Origin: Actinophytocola sp.
GTDB taxonomy: Bacteria; Actinomycetota; Actinomycetes; Mycobacteriales; Pseudonocardiaceae
Assembly: GCA_009377395.1 (NCBI GenBank)
Contig: WHUB01000010.1
Span: 1 to 64,000 of the forward strand
Direction of reading: 5' to 3'
Length of the DNA stretch: 64,000 nt
The notes beneath the pieces are model-generated. The model ran no database searches. It worked only from the letters and a program-made list of their open reading frames with translations, and had not been told where the DNA came from. Both the position numbers and the translations under genes were made by a program. Positions 49,191 to 59,663 of this stretch are shown piece by piece (position 1 is the stretch's first letter; every line of letters begins with the position of its first letter).

Positions 49191-50069
49191 TCACGCCGCG
49201 TCGGCGAGCGCGGTGCCGAGGTCGGCATGCCGGAACTCGAAGCCCGCATCGGTCAGCTTCGCAGGCATCGCGCGCTGACCGGCCAGCAGCATCTCGTCGG
49301 CCGCGTCGCCGAGCACGACGCGCAGCGCGGCCCCGGGGGCGAACCACGGCGCCGGTCGGCCGACGGCCCGGCCGAGCGCGGTGGTGAACTCGCGGTTGGT
49401 GACCGGGCGCGGCGCGCACATGTTGACCGGCCCGCTCACCTCGTCATGCTCGATCAGGAACCGGATCGCCGCGACCACGTCCGGCAGCGAGATCCACGGC
49501 ATGAACTGCCTGCCGTCGCCGAGCCTGCCGCCGAGGCCGAGCCGGAACTGTGGCTTGAGCAGCCGCAGCATCCCGCCCGGCCCGAGCACTGGCCCGTTGC
49601 GCAGCAGCACCACGCGCGCGCCCGCGTCTCGGGCGTGCGCGGTCGCGCCCTCCCAGTCGGCGCACACCTCGGCCAGGAACCCGGCGCCCTGGCCCGCCCG
49701 CTCGTCCACGGTGACGTCCCCGGTGTCGCCGTAGAAGTTGATGCCGGACGCGCTCAGCAGCGCGGGCACGCCGTGGCGGGCGACGGCGTCGGCGAGCACC
49801 TCGGTCGGCTCGATGCGGCTGTCTCTGATCGCCTGCTTGCGCGCGGCGCTCCAGCGGCCGATCAGGGACGAGCCGCACAGGTTGACCACGGCGTCGACGC
49901 CGTCCAGCGCCTTCGGGTCGATGCTGCCCGCGGGCGGGTTCCAGGCGAACTCGTCGGCTGTCGCCGCCGATCTGCGCACCAGCCTGCGCACCTCGTGCCC
50001 GGCCTTGGCGAGCTCGGGCACGAGCGCGCTGCCGATGAACCCGGATGCCCCCGCGATCGCGATCCGCAT
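49191..50069 (-). CDS. TIGR01777-family NAD(P)-binding epimerase-like protein (YfcH-like)
   Basis: 292 residues. GASGFIGSAL (~7-16), NLCGSSLIGRWS (~64-75), ASGINFYGDTGD and the C-terminal DUF1731-type segment (AAD-EMLLAGQRAMPAKLTDAGFEFRH) define the family. It is an atypical SDR without assigned reaction, conserved between sucB and lipB in many actinobacteria. Starts 15 bases after the sucB stop, so probably in one transcript with it. Confidence 0.9.
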   Translation of the reverse strand: MRIAIAGASGFIGSALVPELAKAGHEVRRLVRRSAATADEFAWNPPAGSIDPKALDGVDAVVNLCGSSLIGRWSAARKQAIRDSRIEPTEVLADAVARHGVPALLSASGINFYGDTGDVTVDERAGQGAGFLAEVCADWEGATAHARDAGARVVLLRNGPVLGPGGMLRLLKPQFRLGLGGRLGDGRQFMPWISLPDVVAAIRFLIEHDEVSGPVNMCAPRPVTNREFTTALGRAVGRPAPWFAPGAALRVVLGDAADEMLLAGQRAMPAKLTDAGFEFRHADLGTALADAA

Positions 50070-50084
50070 CTGACTACCGTGCCG

Positions 50085-51917
50085 CTACAGCCCGAGCTCC
50101 GACTCGAACGCGCCCTCCTGCAACCGCTGCTTGATGGTGGTCAGGAAGCGGCCCGCGTCGGCGCCGTCGACCAGCCGGTGGTCGTAGGTCAGCGCGAGAT
50201 ACGCCATCGACCGGATCGAAATGGTGTCGTTGCCATCGTGGTCGGTGATCACCACCGGCCGCTTCACCACCGCGCCGACGCCGAGGATGCCCGACTGCGG
50301 CTGGTTGATGATCGGCGTGTCGAACAACGCGCCGTTGCTGCCGAGGTTGGTGATGGTGAACGTGCCGCCGGACAGCTCGTCGGGCTTGATCTTGTTGGTG
50401 CGGGTGCGTTCGGCGATGTCGGCGATGCCGTGCGCCAGCCCGGCCAGGTTCAGATCACCCGCGTTGTGCAGCACCGGCGAGATCAGGCCCTTGTCGGTGT
50501 CGACGGCGATGGCGAGGTGCTCGTCGTCGAAGTAGGTGATCTGCTTGGCCTCTTCGTCGAGGTAGGCGTTGACGTTCGGGTGCTGCTTGAGCGCCTCGAC
50601 GGTCGCCTTCGCGAAGAACGGCAGGAACGTCAGCTTGACGCCTTCCCGCTGCTGGAACTGCGCCTTCGCCCTGTCACGCAGCCGCGCGATCTTGGTGACG
50701 TCGACCTCGTGCACCTGGGTGAGCTGCGCCGACCCCTGCAACGACTCCTTGGTGCGCTTGGCGATGGTCAGCCGGATCCGGTTGGCGGTCTGCGTCGTGC
50801 CGCGCAGCCCGGAGGTGTCCGGAGCGCTCGGCGCTGCCTGCGATGGCGCAGCGGGCGCGGCCGGTGCCGCAGGCGCGCTCGGCTCGGCGGGCGCGCTCGG
50901 CGCCGCCTCCTCGGCAGGGGGTGCCTGCTGCGACTGCTGGGCCTCGACCGCGGCCATGACGTCCTGCTTGCGGATGCGTCCGCCGACGCCGCTGCCGTTG
51001 AGCGAGTTCAGGTCGATGTCATGCTCGGCGGCGAGCTTGCGCACCAGCGGCGTGACGTACGGCGACTTCTTGTCGCCGTCCCCGGCCGGCTCCTCCGGCG
51101 CGGCGTGCCGTGGCGGCGCCTGCTCCTGCGGGGCGGGCTGCGACTGGGCGGGCTGCGGCGGTGCCGATTGCTGCGGCGGGGCCGGCGCCTCCTCCTGCTG
51201 CGGCGCGGGAGCGGCCTGCTGCTGCGGGGCGGGCTGCTGCGGCTCGGCGGGCGCCTGCTGCGCCGATGCGTCCCCGATCAGGGCGAGCTGCCCGCCGACC
51301 TCGACGGTCTCGTCCTCGCCGACGCTCAGCTCGAGCACCGTGCCCGCCACCGGCGACGGCACCTCGGTGTCGACCTTGTCGGTCGAGATCTCCAGCAGCG
51401 GCTCGTCGACCGCGACCGTGTCGCCGACCTGCTTGAGCCACCGGGTCACGGTGCCTTCGGTGACGCTCTCACCCAGCTCGGGCAGCGTCACCGGGGTGCC
51501 GCCGCTGCTGCTGGGCTGTGGCGCGGCGGCCGGGGCCGGCTCCTGCTGCGGCGCGGGCTCAGGCTGGGCGGGGGCCTCCTGCTGCGGGGCAGGCGCCTCC
51601 TGCTGCTGCTGCGCCGGTGCCTCGACGGCGGGGGCGGCCTGCTGCGGCGCGGGCTGCTCCGCCTCGGCGCCGCCGCCGGAGCCGTCGTCGATCACGGCCA
51701 GCTCGGCGCCGACCTCGATCGTCTCGTCCTCCTTGGCGACGATCCGCGCGACCGTGCCTGCCACGGGGGACGGCACCTCGGTGTCGACCTTGTCGGTCGA
51801 GATCTCCAGTAGCGGCTCGTCGACCGCGACCGTGTCACCCTCTTGCTTCAACCACCGGGTGACGGTTCCCTCCGTGACGCTCTCACCGAGTTCCGGCAAT
51901 GTGACGGAGAAGGCCAT
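50085..51917 (-). CDS. sucB: Dihydrolipoamide acyltransferase (E2 of 2-oxoacid dehydrogenase)
   Basis: 610 residues. Two lipoyl domains with nearly identical sequence (lipoyl lysine K43 in [12 protein letters not shown] and its copy near residue 190) are joined by Pro/Ala/Gln-rich linkers, followed by an E3-binding domain ([23 protein letters not shown], in pieces) and the catalytic domain ending in [12 protein letters not shown]. It transfers succinyl or acetyl from lipoate to CoA; in actinobacteria this protein serves both pyruvate and 2-oxoglutarate complexes. The lpd gene lies 55 bases upstream. Confidence 0.95.
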   Translation of the reverse strand: MAFSVTLPELGESVTEGTVTRWLKQEGDTVAVDEPLLEISTDKVDTEVPSPVAGTVARIVAKEDETIEVGAELAVIDDGSGGGAEAEQPAPQQAAPAVEAPAQQQQEAPAPQQEAPAQPEPAPQQEPAPAAAPQPSSSGGTPVTLPELGESVTEGTVTRWLKQVGDTVAVDEPLLEISTDKVDTEVPSPVAGTVLELSVGEDETVEVGGQLALIGDASAQQAPAEPQQPAPQQQAAPAPQQEEAPAPPQQSAPPQPAQSQPAPQEQAPPRHAAPEEPAGDGDKKSPYVTPLVRKLAAEHDIDLNSLNGSGVGGRIRKQDVMAAVEAQQSQQAPPAEEAAPSAPAEPSAPAAPAAPAAPSQAAPSAPDTSGLRGTTQTANRIRLTIAKRTKESLQGSAQLTQVHEVDVTKIARLRDRAKAQFQQREGVKLTFLPFFAKATVEALKQHPNVNAYLDEEAKQITYFDDEHLAIAVDTDKGLISPVLHNAGDLNLAGLAHGIADIAERTRTNKIKPDELSGGTFTITNLGSNGALFDTPIINQPQSGILGVGAVVKRPVVITDHDGNDTISIRSMAYLALTYDHRLVDGADAGRFLTTIKQRLQEGAFESELGL

Positions 51918-51972
51918 CGCTGTTGACTCCTCAAGACGTTAGGGACTGGACGGGGTTGTCGGCGGCTCGGCG

Positions 51973-53346
51973 TCAGCCGTGGACGTGCAGGGGTTTGCCC
52001 GCGAGCGCGAGGTGGGCCTCGCCGAGCGCCTCGGTCTGGGTCGGGTGGGCGTGGATCAGCGGCGCGACGTCCTCGGGGAAGGCTTCCCAGTTGTAGATGA
52101 GCTGGGCCTCGCCGATGAGCTCGCCGACGCGGTCGCCGACGAGGTGCAGGCCGACGACGGGGCCGTCCGGCGCCTTGACGAGCTTGATGGCCCCGGAGGT
52201 CTTGAGGATCTGGCTCTTGCCGTTGCCGCCGAGGTCGTAGGTGAAGGTGGTGACCTCGGAGCCGTACTGCTCCTTGGCCTCGTCCTCGGTCAGCCCGACC
52301 GAGGCGACCTCGGGGTGCGAGTAGGTGACGCGGGGGATGCCCGCCTCGTCGATCGGGGTCGGGTTCAGCCCCGCGATGTCCTCGGCGACGAAGATCCCCT
52401 GCGCGAAGCCGCGGTGCGCGAGCTGCAGGCCGGCCACGATGTCGCCGACCGCGTACACGCCGTCCAGGTTGGTGCGCAGCCGGTCGTCGGTGGTGACGAG
52501 CCCGCGCTCCATCTGCACCCCGGCCTCCTCGAAGCCGTGGCCCGCGGTGTTCGGGCCCCGCCCGACCGCGACGAGCAGCAGGTCGGCCTCCAGCGTCTCG
52601 CCGGACTCGAGCGACACCGCGACGCCGTTCTCGTCCTGGGTGGCGCCGGTGAACTTCACCCCGGTCTTGAACGCGATCTTGCGACGGCGGAACGCCCGCT
52701 CGAGCTGCTTGGAGGCGAACTCGTCCTCGTTGGGCACCAGCCGGGGCAGCGCCTCGACGATGGTCACGTCGGCGCCGAACGACGCCCACACGCTGGCGAA
52801 CTCGACGCCGATCACGCCGCCGCCGAGCACCACGACGCGCTCGGGCACGTAGTCGAGCCCCAGCGCCTGCTCGCTGGCGATGATCCGCCCGCCCAGCTCG
52901 AGGTCGGGCAGCGTCTTGGAGTAGGAGCCGGTGGCCAGCAGCACGTGCTTGCCGATGTAGCGGGTGCCGTTGACGTCGACCGTGTTCGGCCCGACGAACG
53001 TGCCCGCGCCCTCGACCAGCGTCACCTCGTGGGCCTTCGCGAGCCCTTGCAGGCCCTTGTGCAGCCGGGAGACGATGCCGTCCTTGTACTTGTTCACCCC
53101 GGCCATGTCGATGCCCTCGAAGACCGTCTTGACCCCGAACGACTCGCCGTCGCGGGCGGAGTCGGCGACTTCGGCCGCGTGCAGCAGCGCCTTGGTCGGG
53201 ATGCAGCCTCGGTGCAGGCAGGTCCCGCCCAGCTTGTCCTTTTCCACCAGGATCACGGACAATCCCAGCTCTGCTGCGCGGAACGCCGCGGCATAGCCGC
53301 CCGAACCGCCACCCAGGATCACGAGGTCGGCGGACGTCTCGGTCAC
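51973..53346 (-). CDS. lpd: Dihydrolipoyl dehydrogenase (E3)
   Basis: 457 residues. FAD loop GGGSGG (12-17), redox disulfide C43-LHRG-C48, NAD loop GGGVIGVE (~180) and C-terminal HAHPTQTEALGE with the active-site His-Glu pair. Reoxidises dihydrolipoyl groups of E2. GTG 53346 start. Placed directly upstream of sucB, in the same orientation, as in streptomycetes. Confidence 0.95.
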   Translation of the reverse strand: MTETSADLVILGGGSGGYAAAFRAAELGLSVILVEKDKLGGTCLHRGCIPTKALLHAAEVADSARDGESFGVKTVFEGIDMAGVNKYKDGIVSRLHKGLQGLAKAHEVTLVEGAGTFVGPNTVDVNGTRYIGKHVLLATGSYSKTLPDLELGGRIIASEQALGLDYVPERVVVLGGGVIGVEFASVWASFGADVTIVEALPRLVPNEDEFASKQLERAFRRRKIAFKTGVKFTGATQDENGVAVSLESGETLEADLLLVAVGRGPNTAGHGFEEAGVQMERGLVTTDDRLRTNLDGVYAVGDIVAGLQLAHRGFAQGIFVAEDIAGLNPTPIDEAGIPRVTYSHPEVASVGLTEDEAKEQYGSEVTTFTYDLGGNGKSQILKTSGAIKLVKAPDGPVVGLHLVGDRVGELIGEAQLIYNWEAFPEDVAPLIHAHPTQTEALGEAHLALAGKPLHVHG

Positions 53347-53540
53347 GGTCTCAACTCCTGTCGTAGAGCTCGCTCGTCGGTTGTGGTTGGGCCACCGGCC
53401 AAGGGGTTCGCGGCGGCGGCCTTGACTTGCTTCACCTCATCTTGTCATCACGCCTGCCACGCTTGCGAGTTAGCCGGACTCCCGCGTCGTGCGTTACGGC
53501 ACAATGATCGTGTACGACCGGATGAACAGAGGTGGTCGGA

Positions 53541-53885
53541 GTGGGGCTGTTCGACTCGATACGACGACGCCGCAAAGGGACGCTGCGGCAGTCGACCTCG
53601 GCCGACGTGACGCACCTCGACGAATGGGCCGGCGCGCGGCGCGGCGTCGAGGCATACGTCGAGCCGCGCACGACCGTCACCGAGACGACGGTGGTGCTCA
53701 TCGCGCACGACGGCGAGTGGACCCGCCGCCGGATCGGCAGCCTCGAGGCGGCGCAGAGGTTCGGCAGCAAGAGGTCCATCCCGGTCTACGAGGTCGCGAA
53801 GGTCGGCTATCCGCAACGCATGCGCGACTACACCGAGCGCCAGAAAATCATGCAACGGCGTAAGCGCGAAGCGGGAGAAGCCTAA
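53541..53885 (+). CDS. Small conserved-type hypothetical protein
   Basis: 114 residues from GTG 53541 (MGLFDSIRRRRKG), with AGAGG eight bases upstream; GTG 53532 is the alternative. Very basic at both ends, with a central predicted alpha/beta part (TTVTETTVVLIAHDGEWTRRRIGS). No recognised domain. Divergent from lpd across ~190 bases; its stop overlaps the stop of the convergent SMI1/KNR4-type gene. The soluble, charged character suggests a nucleic-acid- or protein-binding role, which is speculative. Confidence 0.65.
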   Translation: MGLFDSIRRRRKGTLRQSTSADVTHLDEWAGARRGVEAYVEPRTTVTETTVVLIAHDGEWTRRRIGSLEAAQRFGSKRSIPVYEVAKVGYPQRMRDYTERQKIMQRRKREAGEA

Positions 53886-55006
53886 CGCCACGCCGACCCG
53901 GGATCGGCCCCGGCATGGCTACCGCCGAGTAGCGCGAGATGCGCGTCGAGCAGCGCACGAAAGCTCGGGTGCGTCGTCGAGCCGAGCCCGGGATCGGCCT
54001 CGACGACCAGCCAGCCGTGGCGCGGCACCAGCGTGACGACGCCGTACTCGGTGCGCTCGCTGATGACCACGACCCCGTTGTCGGCGGCGTGCAGCTCGTC
54101 GGCGCGCAACAGCCGGGGGAGGACGACGTCGGCGGGCAGGCCGTCGCTCGCGGCGAGGAAGGCGCGGTAGTCGTCGGGCAGCCGGCGGCCGATACGCCGC
54201 TCGGCGGCGGCGATGGCCTCCGGCATCGCGGCCGGTTGCCGGGGCGGTGGCGGTTCGTCTGGGTCCGCGTGCCGGGCCGTCAGGATGCGTTCGACCAGCT
54301 CGGCCATCGGCACGTCCTCGGCCGGTGCCGGGTCACGCAGACGCAGCGCCGCCAGCAGCTCACCGGCCACCTCCTCGGGCCAGCCGTCGGGCACGCCGAG
54401 CGGCTCCGCGAGCGCACCCTCGGCCAGCAGCGGCGCGAGCCTGCCGCAACCCGCGAGCTGCGCCACCTTCGGCCGGGGACCCGCCTTGGCGACCCATTCC
54501 GCGAGCAGCCTGTGGACCCCGGCCATGTCTGCCGCGTCGTCGGCCCTCGCCGCGAGCCGCTTCAGCGGGTCCGGCTCCGCCGTCGCCTGCCGCACCAGCC
54601 CCTCGGCGGCGCGGGCCGCCGCCGACGAGCCGAAGTCCGGCGCGATGGGGGAGTCGGCGCGGTCGAGCCAGCGCCGATGCGTGCGTGCCTCGGCTTCGGC
54701 GTCCAACGGCGGCAGGCCCCGCGTCCACGCCGGGACGACCTGCCGCGCCGCGTGCAGCTGCGCGCAGCCGCGCGCGGTGGCGTCGTCGGCGAGCAGGTCG
54801 GTGGCGGGCAGCTCGGTCACCGCCAGCCACCGCTCGCACAGCCGGTCCGCGGCCGCCGCGCCGCCGACGCAGCTCAGCAGCAGCGCCGCGTCCCCGATGA
54901 CGGCGCCGTGCGTGGCCGGAGGCCCCAGCAGCAGGTCCGCGACGCAGGCCTCGGCGTAGGCCCTCGGCTCGAACCGACGCCCCAGCTCACCGAACCCGCC
55001 CAGCAT
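53882..55006 (-). CDS. SMI1/KNR4 (SUKH-type) domain protein
   Basis: 374 residues. Residues ~255-330 resemble the SUKH fold: AIAAAERRIGRRLPDDYRAFLAASDG, then the loop with LLRADELH. The N-terminal ~250 residues are alanine-rich helical and unassigned. SUKH proteins are often immunity proteins against toxic nucleases, but stand-alone housekeeping-neighbour copies such as this one probably have other roles. Adjacent to pepA (10 bases). No toxin gene nearby. Confidence 0.65.
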   Translation of the reverse strand: MLGGFGELGRRFEPRAYAEACVADLLLGPPATHGAVIGDAALLLSCVGGAAAADRLCERWLAVTELPATDLLADDATARGCAQLHAARQVVPAWTRGLPPLDAEAEARTHRRWLDRADSPIAPDFGSSAAARAAEGLVRQATAEPDPLKRLAARADDAADMAGVHRLLAEWVAKAGPRPKVAQLAGCGRLAPLLAEGALAEPLGVPDGWPEEVAGELLAALRLRDPAPAEDVPMAELVERILTARHADPDEPPPPRQPAAMPEAIAAAERRIGRRLPDDYRAFLAASDGLPADVVLPRLLRADELHAADNGVVVISERTEYGVVTLVPRHGWLVVEADPGLGSTTHPSFRALLDAHLALLGGSHAGADPGSAWR

Positions 55007-55016
55007 GCGGCGGCGG

Positions 55017-56528
55017 TCAGCCGTTCTCCGCGATGTCGGCCAGCACGGCGGCCAGCGTGCGCACCGGCACGCCGGTGCCGCCCTTGCCGGTATAGCCCCA
55101 GGGACTGTCGCTGTTGTACGACGGACCGGCGATGTCGATGTGCGCCCACGGCAGGTTCTCGGCGACGAACTCCCGCAGGAACACCCCGGCCACCAGCATC
55201 CCGCCCCAGCGGTGCCCGGTCACGTTGGCCAGGTCCGCCAGCGTCGAGTCGAGATCGCCGCGCAGCTCGTCCGGCAGCGGCATCGGCCAGCCGCCCTCGC
55301 CGGTGCGCTGCGCCAGCGTCGCGATCCGGTCGCGGAACTCGTCCGAGCCCATGATCCCCGCCGTGCGGTTGCCGAGCGCGACGACCTGCGCGCCGGTGAG
55401 CGTCGACGTCTCGATCAGGTAGTCCGGCTCGTCCTCGCAGGCGCGCACGATCGCGTCGGCCAGCACCAGCCTGCCCTCGGCGTCGGTGTTGAGCACCTCG
55501 ACGGTCTTGCCGCCGTACATCCGCAGCACGTCGCCCGGCCGGTACGCGGTCGCCGACGGCATGTTCTCCGCCAGCGGCAGGTACGCGGTGACCTCGAGCG
55601 GGTAGTTCAGCTTGGCGGCCAGCACGGCGGTGGCGAGCATGGCGGCGGCCCCGGCCATGTCCGAGGTCATCTTGTCCATGTTCGCTGCGGGCTTGAGCGA
55701 GATGCCGCCGGTGTCGAAGGTGATGCCCTTGCCGACCAGCGCGACCTTGCGCGCCTTCTTGCCGCCCTTGTGCCGCACCCGCACCAGCCGCGGCGGCCGC
55801 GACGAGCCGCCGCCGACGCCGAGGACGCCGCCGTAGCCCTGGCGTTCGAGTTCCTTCTCGTCCAGCACCTCGACGTCGAGGCCGTTCTCGTTGGCCAGCG
55901 CGACCGCCCGCTCCGCGAACGACGCCGGGAACAGGTCGCTCGGCGGGGTGTTGACCAGGTCGCGGGCGATGATCACCGACTCCGCGATCGCGGTCGCCGC
56001 GGTGACGGTCTTCTGCTGCGCCTGCTGCTCGCCCGGCTCCGGGGCGACGACATCGACCTCGGCGACGGGCGTGCCGTTCCGCTCGGACTTGTACTCGGTG
56101 AAGCTGTACGCGCCGAGCGCGGTGCCCTCGACGGCGCCCTGCAGGTCGACGGCCGACAGCGTGGTGACGGCGTGGGAGACGTCGGTCAGCGCCCGGGCGG
56201 CGGCGCCGGAGGCGAGCCGCACCTGCTGCGCGCTGATCTCGCCGTCCTCGGACTTGCCGAGCCCGGCGGCGTAAACCGCCTTGGCGCCCAGCTTGCCGAA
56301 CGCGGGTACCTTGACCAGCTCCTCCGCCTTGCCGGTCGCGCCGAGCGCGGTCAGCGTCTCGACGAGTGTGCCGTCGAACGCGGCGTCGACGACGTCGCTG
56401 CCCGGCGCCAGCGTCAGCGTGCCGTCCGAGTTATCGGCCTTGACCGTGCCGATGATGATGACCTCGGCCTTGCGCTTGCTGATGGCGGCATCGGTGTTGT
56501 CGATCAGTGCGAACGTGGGCACGGTCAC
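55017..56528 (-). CDS. pepA: Leucyl aminopeptidase (M17)
   Basis: 503 residues. The di-metal site is complete: VGKGITFDTGGISLKP and NTDAEGRLVLADAI, with K and D/E ligands in place. The N-terminal macro-like domain is present. Cytosolic hexameric enzyme that trims N-terminal residues from peptides. GTG 56528 start. Divergent from the membrane-protein gene with 85 bases between. Confidence 0.95.
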   Translation of the reverse strand: MTVPTFALIDNTDAAISKRKAEVIIIGTVKADNSDGTLTLAPGSDVVDAAFDGTLVETLTALGATGKAEELVKVPAFGKLGAKAVYAAGLGKSEDGEISAQQVRLASGAAARALTDVSHAVTTLSAVDLQGAVEGTALGAYSFTEYKSERNGTPVAEVDVVAPEPGEQQAQQKTVTAATAIAESVIIARDLVNTPPSDLFPASFAERAVALANENGLDVEVLDEKELERQGYGGVLGVGGGSSRPPRLVRVRHKGGKKARKVALVGKGITFDTGGISLKPAANMDKMTSDMAGAAAMLATAVLAAKLNYPLEVTAYLPLAENMPSATAYRPGDVLRMYGGKTVEVLNTDAEGRLVLADAIVRACEDEPDYLIETSTLTGAQVVALGNRTAGIMGSDEFRDRIATLAQRTGEGGWPMPLPDELRGDLDSTLADLANVTGHRWGGMLVAGVFLREFVAENLPWAHIDIAGPSYNSDSPWGYTGKGGTGVPVRTLAAVLADIAENG

Positions 56529-56613
56529 GGTGGCTCCTCGCGCGGGTCGGGGTGAACGTGCGCCATGCTAATGAACCCGGCGGTGACGTAGCGACAACAG
56601 GTGGTGATCGATC

Positions 56614-57510
56614 GTGATACTCGGCGCGGGCCTGCTGATGGCGGGCGCGGCCGGGGCGGCCTTCGCCGGACCGTACTTTCCCGCCGGGATCGTCCTGGCC
56701 GCGCTGCTCGTCTGGTCCCTGCGGCGCGCAGACGCGCGTCGTGGCGACAACGCCGTCCAGCGCCACCTCTGGGCCGCCGGCCACCTCGCCCTCGGCGCGG
56801 CGTTCGCGGGCACGGCCGCCGAGTACGTGCTGCCGGAGGCGAAGGCGCTGGTCGCGGTGGCGCTGGTCGTCGTCGCCGGGCTCGCCGCGTTGCGGGTGGA
56901 CGTCTCGGACACCGCGCGGTGGGTGGTCACGGCGGTGCTGTCGGTCGTGGCGGTCGGGTTCGTCGCGGTGTGCTTCGGGCTCACCCCTGTCGAGCCCGCG
57001 TCGAGCGGGCTCGCGGGGGAGCCGGTCACGGCCGGCGGGCTGGTCGCCGCGCTGCCCGGCGTGCTGCTCAGCACCGTGCTGTTCGTGGCGCTGTTCGCCC
57101 ACGTCCGCCGGGGTTGGAGCATCGCGGTCGGCGTGGCGCTGGCCGTCGCGGTGTCGGCGGGCGCGCTCTACCAGCTCGGCCCGGTGCGGCTCGGGCTGGC
57201 GAACACCTCGCTGCGCGACGCGCTCGCCGCCGCCGACGCCGGCACGCTGATGACGCTGTTCAACACCGTCGTCGTGCTCGCGACACTGCCCGCGCTGCTC
57301 GCGGTGCTGGCCTCGGCGCGACGGGAGCTGGCGCCATCGGGCGCCCCGGTCGTCGTCGCCGGGTACGGGCTCGCGGCGGTCGCCACCCTGCTCGGCCCGC
57401 CCGACACGCTGCTGCTCGCGTCCGCCGCCGCACTCAGTGCCATGCTGATCGGCTTGTTACGGAACCGACGGTGCCGTGCGAGCGTGTCAAGCGATACTGT
57501 TCCCCCATGA
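56614..57510 (+). CDS. Polytopic membrane protein of unknown function
   Basis: 298 residues with about nine hydrophobic helices (for example [17 protein letters not shown] and [14 protein letters not shown]). No transporter or enzyme signature is recognised; it is not CobS, which might have been expected near cobT. It contains a rare TTA codon (57457-57459). Its TGA overlaps the ilvE ATG (ATGA), so the two are translationally coupled. Confidence 0.7.
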   Translation: MILGAGLLMAGAAGAAFAGPYFPAGIVLAALLVWSLRRADARRGDNAVQRHLWAAGHLALGAAFAGTAAEYVLPEAKALVAVALVVVAGLAALRVDVSDTARWVVTAVLSVVAVGFVAVCFGLTPVEPASSGLAGEPVTAGGLVAALPGVLLSTVLFVALFAHVRRGWSIAVGVALAVAVSAGALYQLGPVRLGLANTSLRDALAAADAGTLMTLFNTVVVLATLPALLAVLASARRELAPSGAPVVVAGYGLAAVATLLGPPDTLLLASAAALSAMLIGLLRNRRCRASVSSDTVPP

Positions 57511-58610
57511 CGAACGCTTTGCCATTTACCCATACGCCCAACACGTCCCCGGCGACCCCGGAGCGCGTTGCGGAGGTATTGGCTAACCCGGGGTTCGGCA
57601 TCTACTTCACCGATCACATGGTGACCGTCGACTGGAACGCCGAGCAGGGCTGGCACGACGCCGCCGTCACGCCCTACGCCCCGTTCACCCTCGACCCGGC
57701 GACGTCCGTGCTGCACTACGGGCAGGCGATCTTCGAAGGGCTCAAGGCGTACCGGCAGCCGGACGGCTCCATCGCCGCATTCCGCCCCGACATGAACGCC
57801 GCCCGGTTCCGCACCTCGGCCAGCAGGCTGGCGATGGCCGAGCTGCCCGAGGACGTGTTCCTCGAGTCGCTGCGTGAGCTGATCGCCGTCGACGGCCGCT
57901 GGGTGCCGGGCGCCGAAGGCGCGTCGCTCTACCTGCGCCCGTTCACCATTTCCACCGAGGTCGGTCTCGGCGTGAACCGGCCGGCGGGCTCCTACCGGTA
58001 CACGCTGTTCGCCTCCCCGGCCGGCTCGTACTTCGCGAGCGGCCCGAAGCCGGTGAAGCTGTGGATGTCGACCGAATACAGCAGGGCCGCGCCGGGCGGC
58101 ACCGGCTACGCCAAATGCGCTGGCAACTACGCCGCCTCGTTCCTGCCGCAGGCCAAGGCCGTCGAGGAAGGCTGTGACCAGGTGGTCTACCTCGACGCGG
58201 CCAGCCACGAGTGGGTGGAGGAGCTCGGCGGCATGAACCTGTTCTTCGTGCTCGGCTCGGGCAAGGACGCGCGCCTCGTCACGCCGGAGCTGACCGGCAC
58301 GCTGCTGCCGGGGGTCACCCGCGACTCGGTGATCACGCTGGCAGGCGACTTCGGCTACGACGTCGAGGAGCGCAAGTTCTCGGCGGAGGAGTGGGAGAAG
58401 ACGGCCGTCTCCGGCGAGCTGACCGAGGTGTTCGCCTGCGGCACCGCCGCCGTCATCACCCCGGTCGGCCACGTCAAGCACGCTGGCGGCGAGTTCAGCA
58501 TCGCGGGCGGCGAGCCCGGCGAGATCACCATGCGGCTGCGCGAGGAGCTGATGGGCATCCAGGTCGGCGCCCGCCAGGACCCGCACGGCTGGCGGTACCC
58601 GCTGTCCTGA
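57507..58610 (+). CDS. ilvE: Branched-chain amino acid aminotransferase
   Basis: 367 residues. Class IV PLP enzyme: [13 protein letters not shown] near residue 75, the PLP lysine in [13 protein letters not shown] (~203), [11 protein letters not shown] and [13 protein letters not shown]. Final transamination of Leu, Ile and Val synthesis. ATG 57507 gives the normal actinobacterial length. Its 3' end converges with cobT, 21 bases apart. Confidence 0.95.
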   Translation: MTNALPFTHTPNTSPATPERVAEVLANPGFGIYFTDHMVTVDWNAEQGWHDAAVTPYAPFTLDPATSVLHYGQAIFEGLKAYRQPDGSIAAFRPDMNAARFRTSASRLAMAELPEDVFLESLRELIAVDGRWVPGAEGASLYLRPFTISTEVGLGVNRPAGSYRYTLFASPAGSYFASGPKPVKLWMSTEYSRAAPGGTGYAKCAGNYAASFLPQAKAVEEGCDQVVYLDAASHEWVEELGGMNLFFVLGSGKDARLVTPELTGTLLPGVTRDSVITLAGDFGYDVEERKFSAEEWEKTAVSGELTEVFACGTAAVITPVGHVKHAGGEFSIAGGEPGEITMRLREELMGIQVGARQDPHGWRYPLS

Positions 58611-58631
58611 CGATCCGGTGCCCTCGCCGGG

Positions 58632-59663
58632 TCACTCAGCGAGGGCGCGCACCGTCGTGGTCAGCAGTGGCAGGGTCGCGACCACTCCGGCGTCGGCGGC
58701 CCCGCCGAGCCGCAGGTCCAGCAGTGGCGCGCGGTTGAGCTGTTCGAGCGCGAGCTGGTGGGCGGGTTCGGTGCTCGTGCTCGCCGCGAGCAGCCACGCC
58801 CGGGTGCCCGGGGCGAGCTCCTCGGCCAGCATCGCGGCGGTGCAGACCGTCAGCCCGCCGAGCACGACCGGGGTGCGGCGGGCCGCCGCCTGCGCGAGGA
58901 ACCCCGCCAGCGCGGCGATGTCGGCGCCACCCGCGGTGCGCAGCAGCGCGAGCGGGTCGGCGAGGTGCGGCTTGGCGCGCCGCAGCGCGTCGCGCACCGC
59001 CACGGTCTTGGCCGCCCAGCCGTGGTCGTCGATGCCCGAGCCGCGTCCGACGGCCTCGACCGGCTCGGTGCCGGTCATGGCGGCGACCAGCGTCGTGGCC
59101 GGGGTGGTGCTGCCGACGCCGACTCCGGCGGCGACCAGCAGGTCCGCACCGGAGTCGATCTCGGCATCGGCCACGCTGACGCCCGCCCGGATGGCTGCCT
59201 GTGTGTCGGCCTCGGTGAGGGCGTCGGCGACGTCGATGGGCTCGCTGGCGTGCCCGAGCGACAGCTCGCCGTCGCCCTCGGTGACACCGACGTCGACGAC
59301 GCGCATCCCGGCGCCGACGGCGTCCGCGACCACGGCCAGCGGCCCCGACCCGGTCGCCAGGGCGGCGGCAAGCTCCTTGGTCGTCCCGGCCTCGCGGGCG
59401 GAGACGCCCCGGGCCGCGATGCCGTGGTCGGCGGCGAACACGACGACGCGGGTGCGGGCCGGTTCGCGCGGCGGGCACTGGCCCTGGCAGCCGGCGAGCC
59501 AGGCGGCGGCCGTGGTGAGCGCGCCGAGCCCGAGCGGACCGGCGGCCGAGGTGACCGTGTTGTCGGCGCCGCCGAGCCGGAGGGTGGCGGCGTGCGCACT
59601 GCCGTCCGGCGGGCTGACCTGGGCGAAGCGGACCGTGCTGGTGTCCTCGCTCGGTTCCGTCAT
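58632..59663 (-). CDS. cobT: Nicotinate-nucleotide:dimethylbenzimidazole phosphoribosyltransferase
   Basis: 343 residues, near the usual 350. VVVFAADHGIAARGVSA, GVGVGSTTPATTL and the C-terminal AEELAPG...STEPAHQLALEQL are CobT signatures. It activates the lower ligand for cobalamin nucleotide-loop assembly. CobS and CobU, often adjacent, are not in this window, and no cobalamin riboswitch is seen. ATGA overlap with the DUF3043 gene. Confidence 0.93.
   Translation of the reverse strand: MTEPSEDTSTVRFAQVSPPDGSAHAATLRLGGADNTVTSAAGPLGLGALTTAAAWLAGCQGQCPPREPARTRVVVFAADHGIAARGVSAREAGTTKELAAALATGSGPLAVVADAVGAGMRVVDVGVTEGDGELSLGHASEPIDVADALTEADTQAAIRAGVSVADAEIDSGADLLVAAGVGVGSTTPATTLVAAMTGTEPVEAVGRGSGIDDHGWAAKTVAVRDALRRAKPHLADPLALLRTAGGADIAALAGFLAQAAARRTPVVLGGLTVCTAAMLAEELAPGTRAWLLAASTSTEPAHQLALEQLNRAPLLDLRLGGAADAGVVATLPLLTTTVRALAE

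Noticed and set aside
53882-55006. Toxin-immunity locus
   Set aside because: No polymorphic toxin, secretion marker or second immunity gene lies nearby; neighbours are housekeeping genes.
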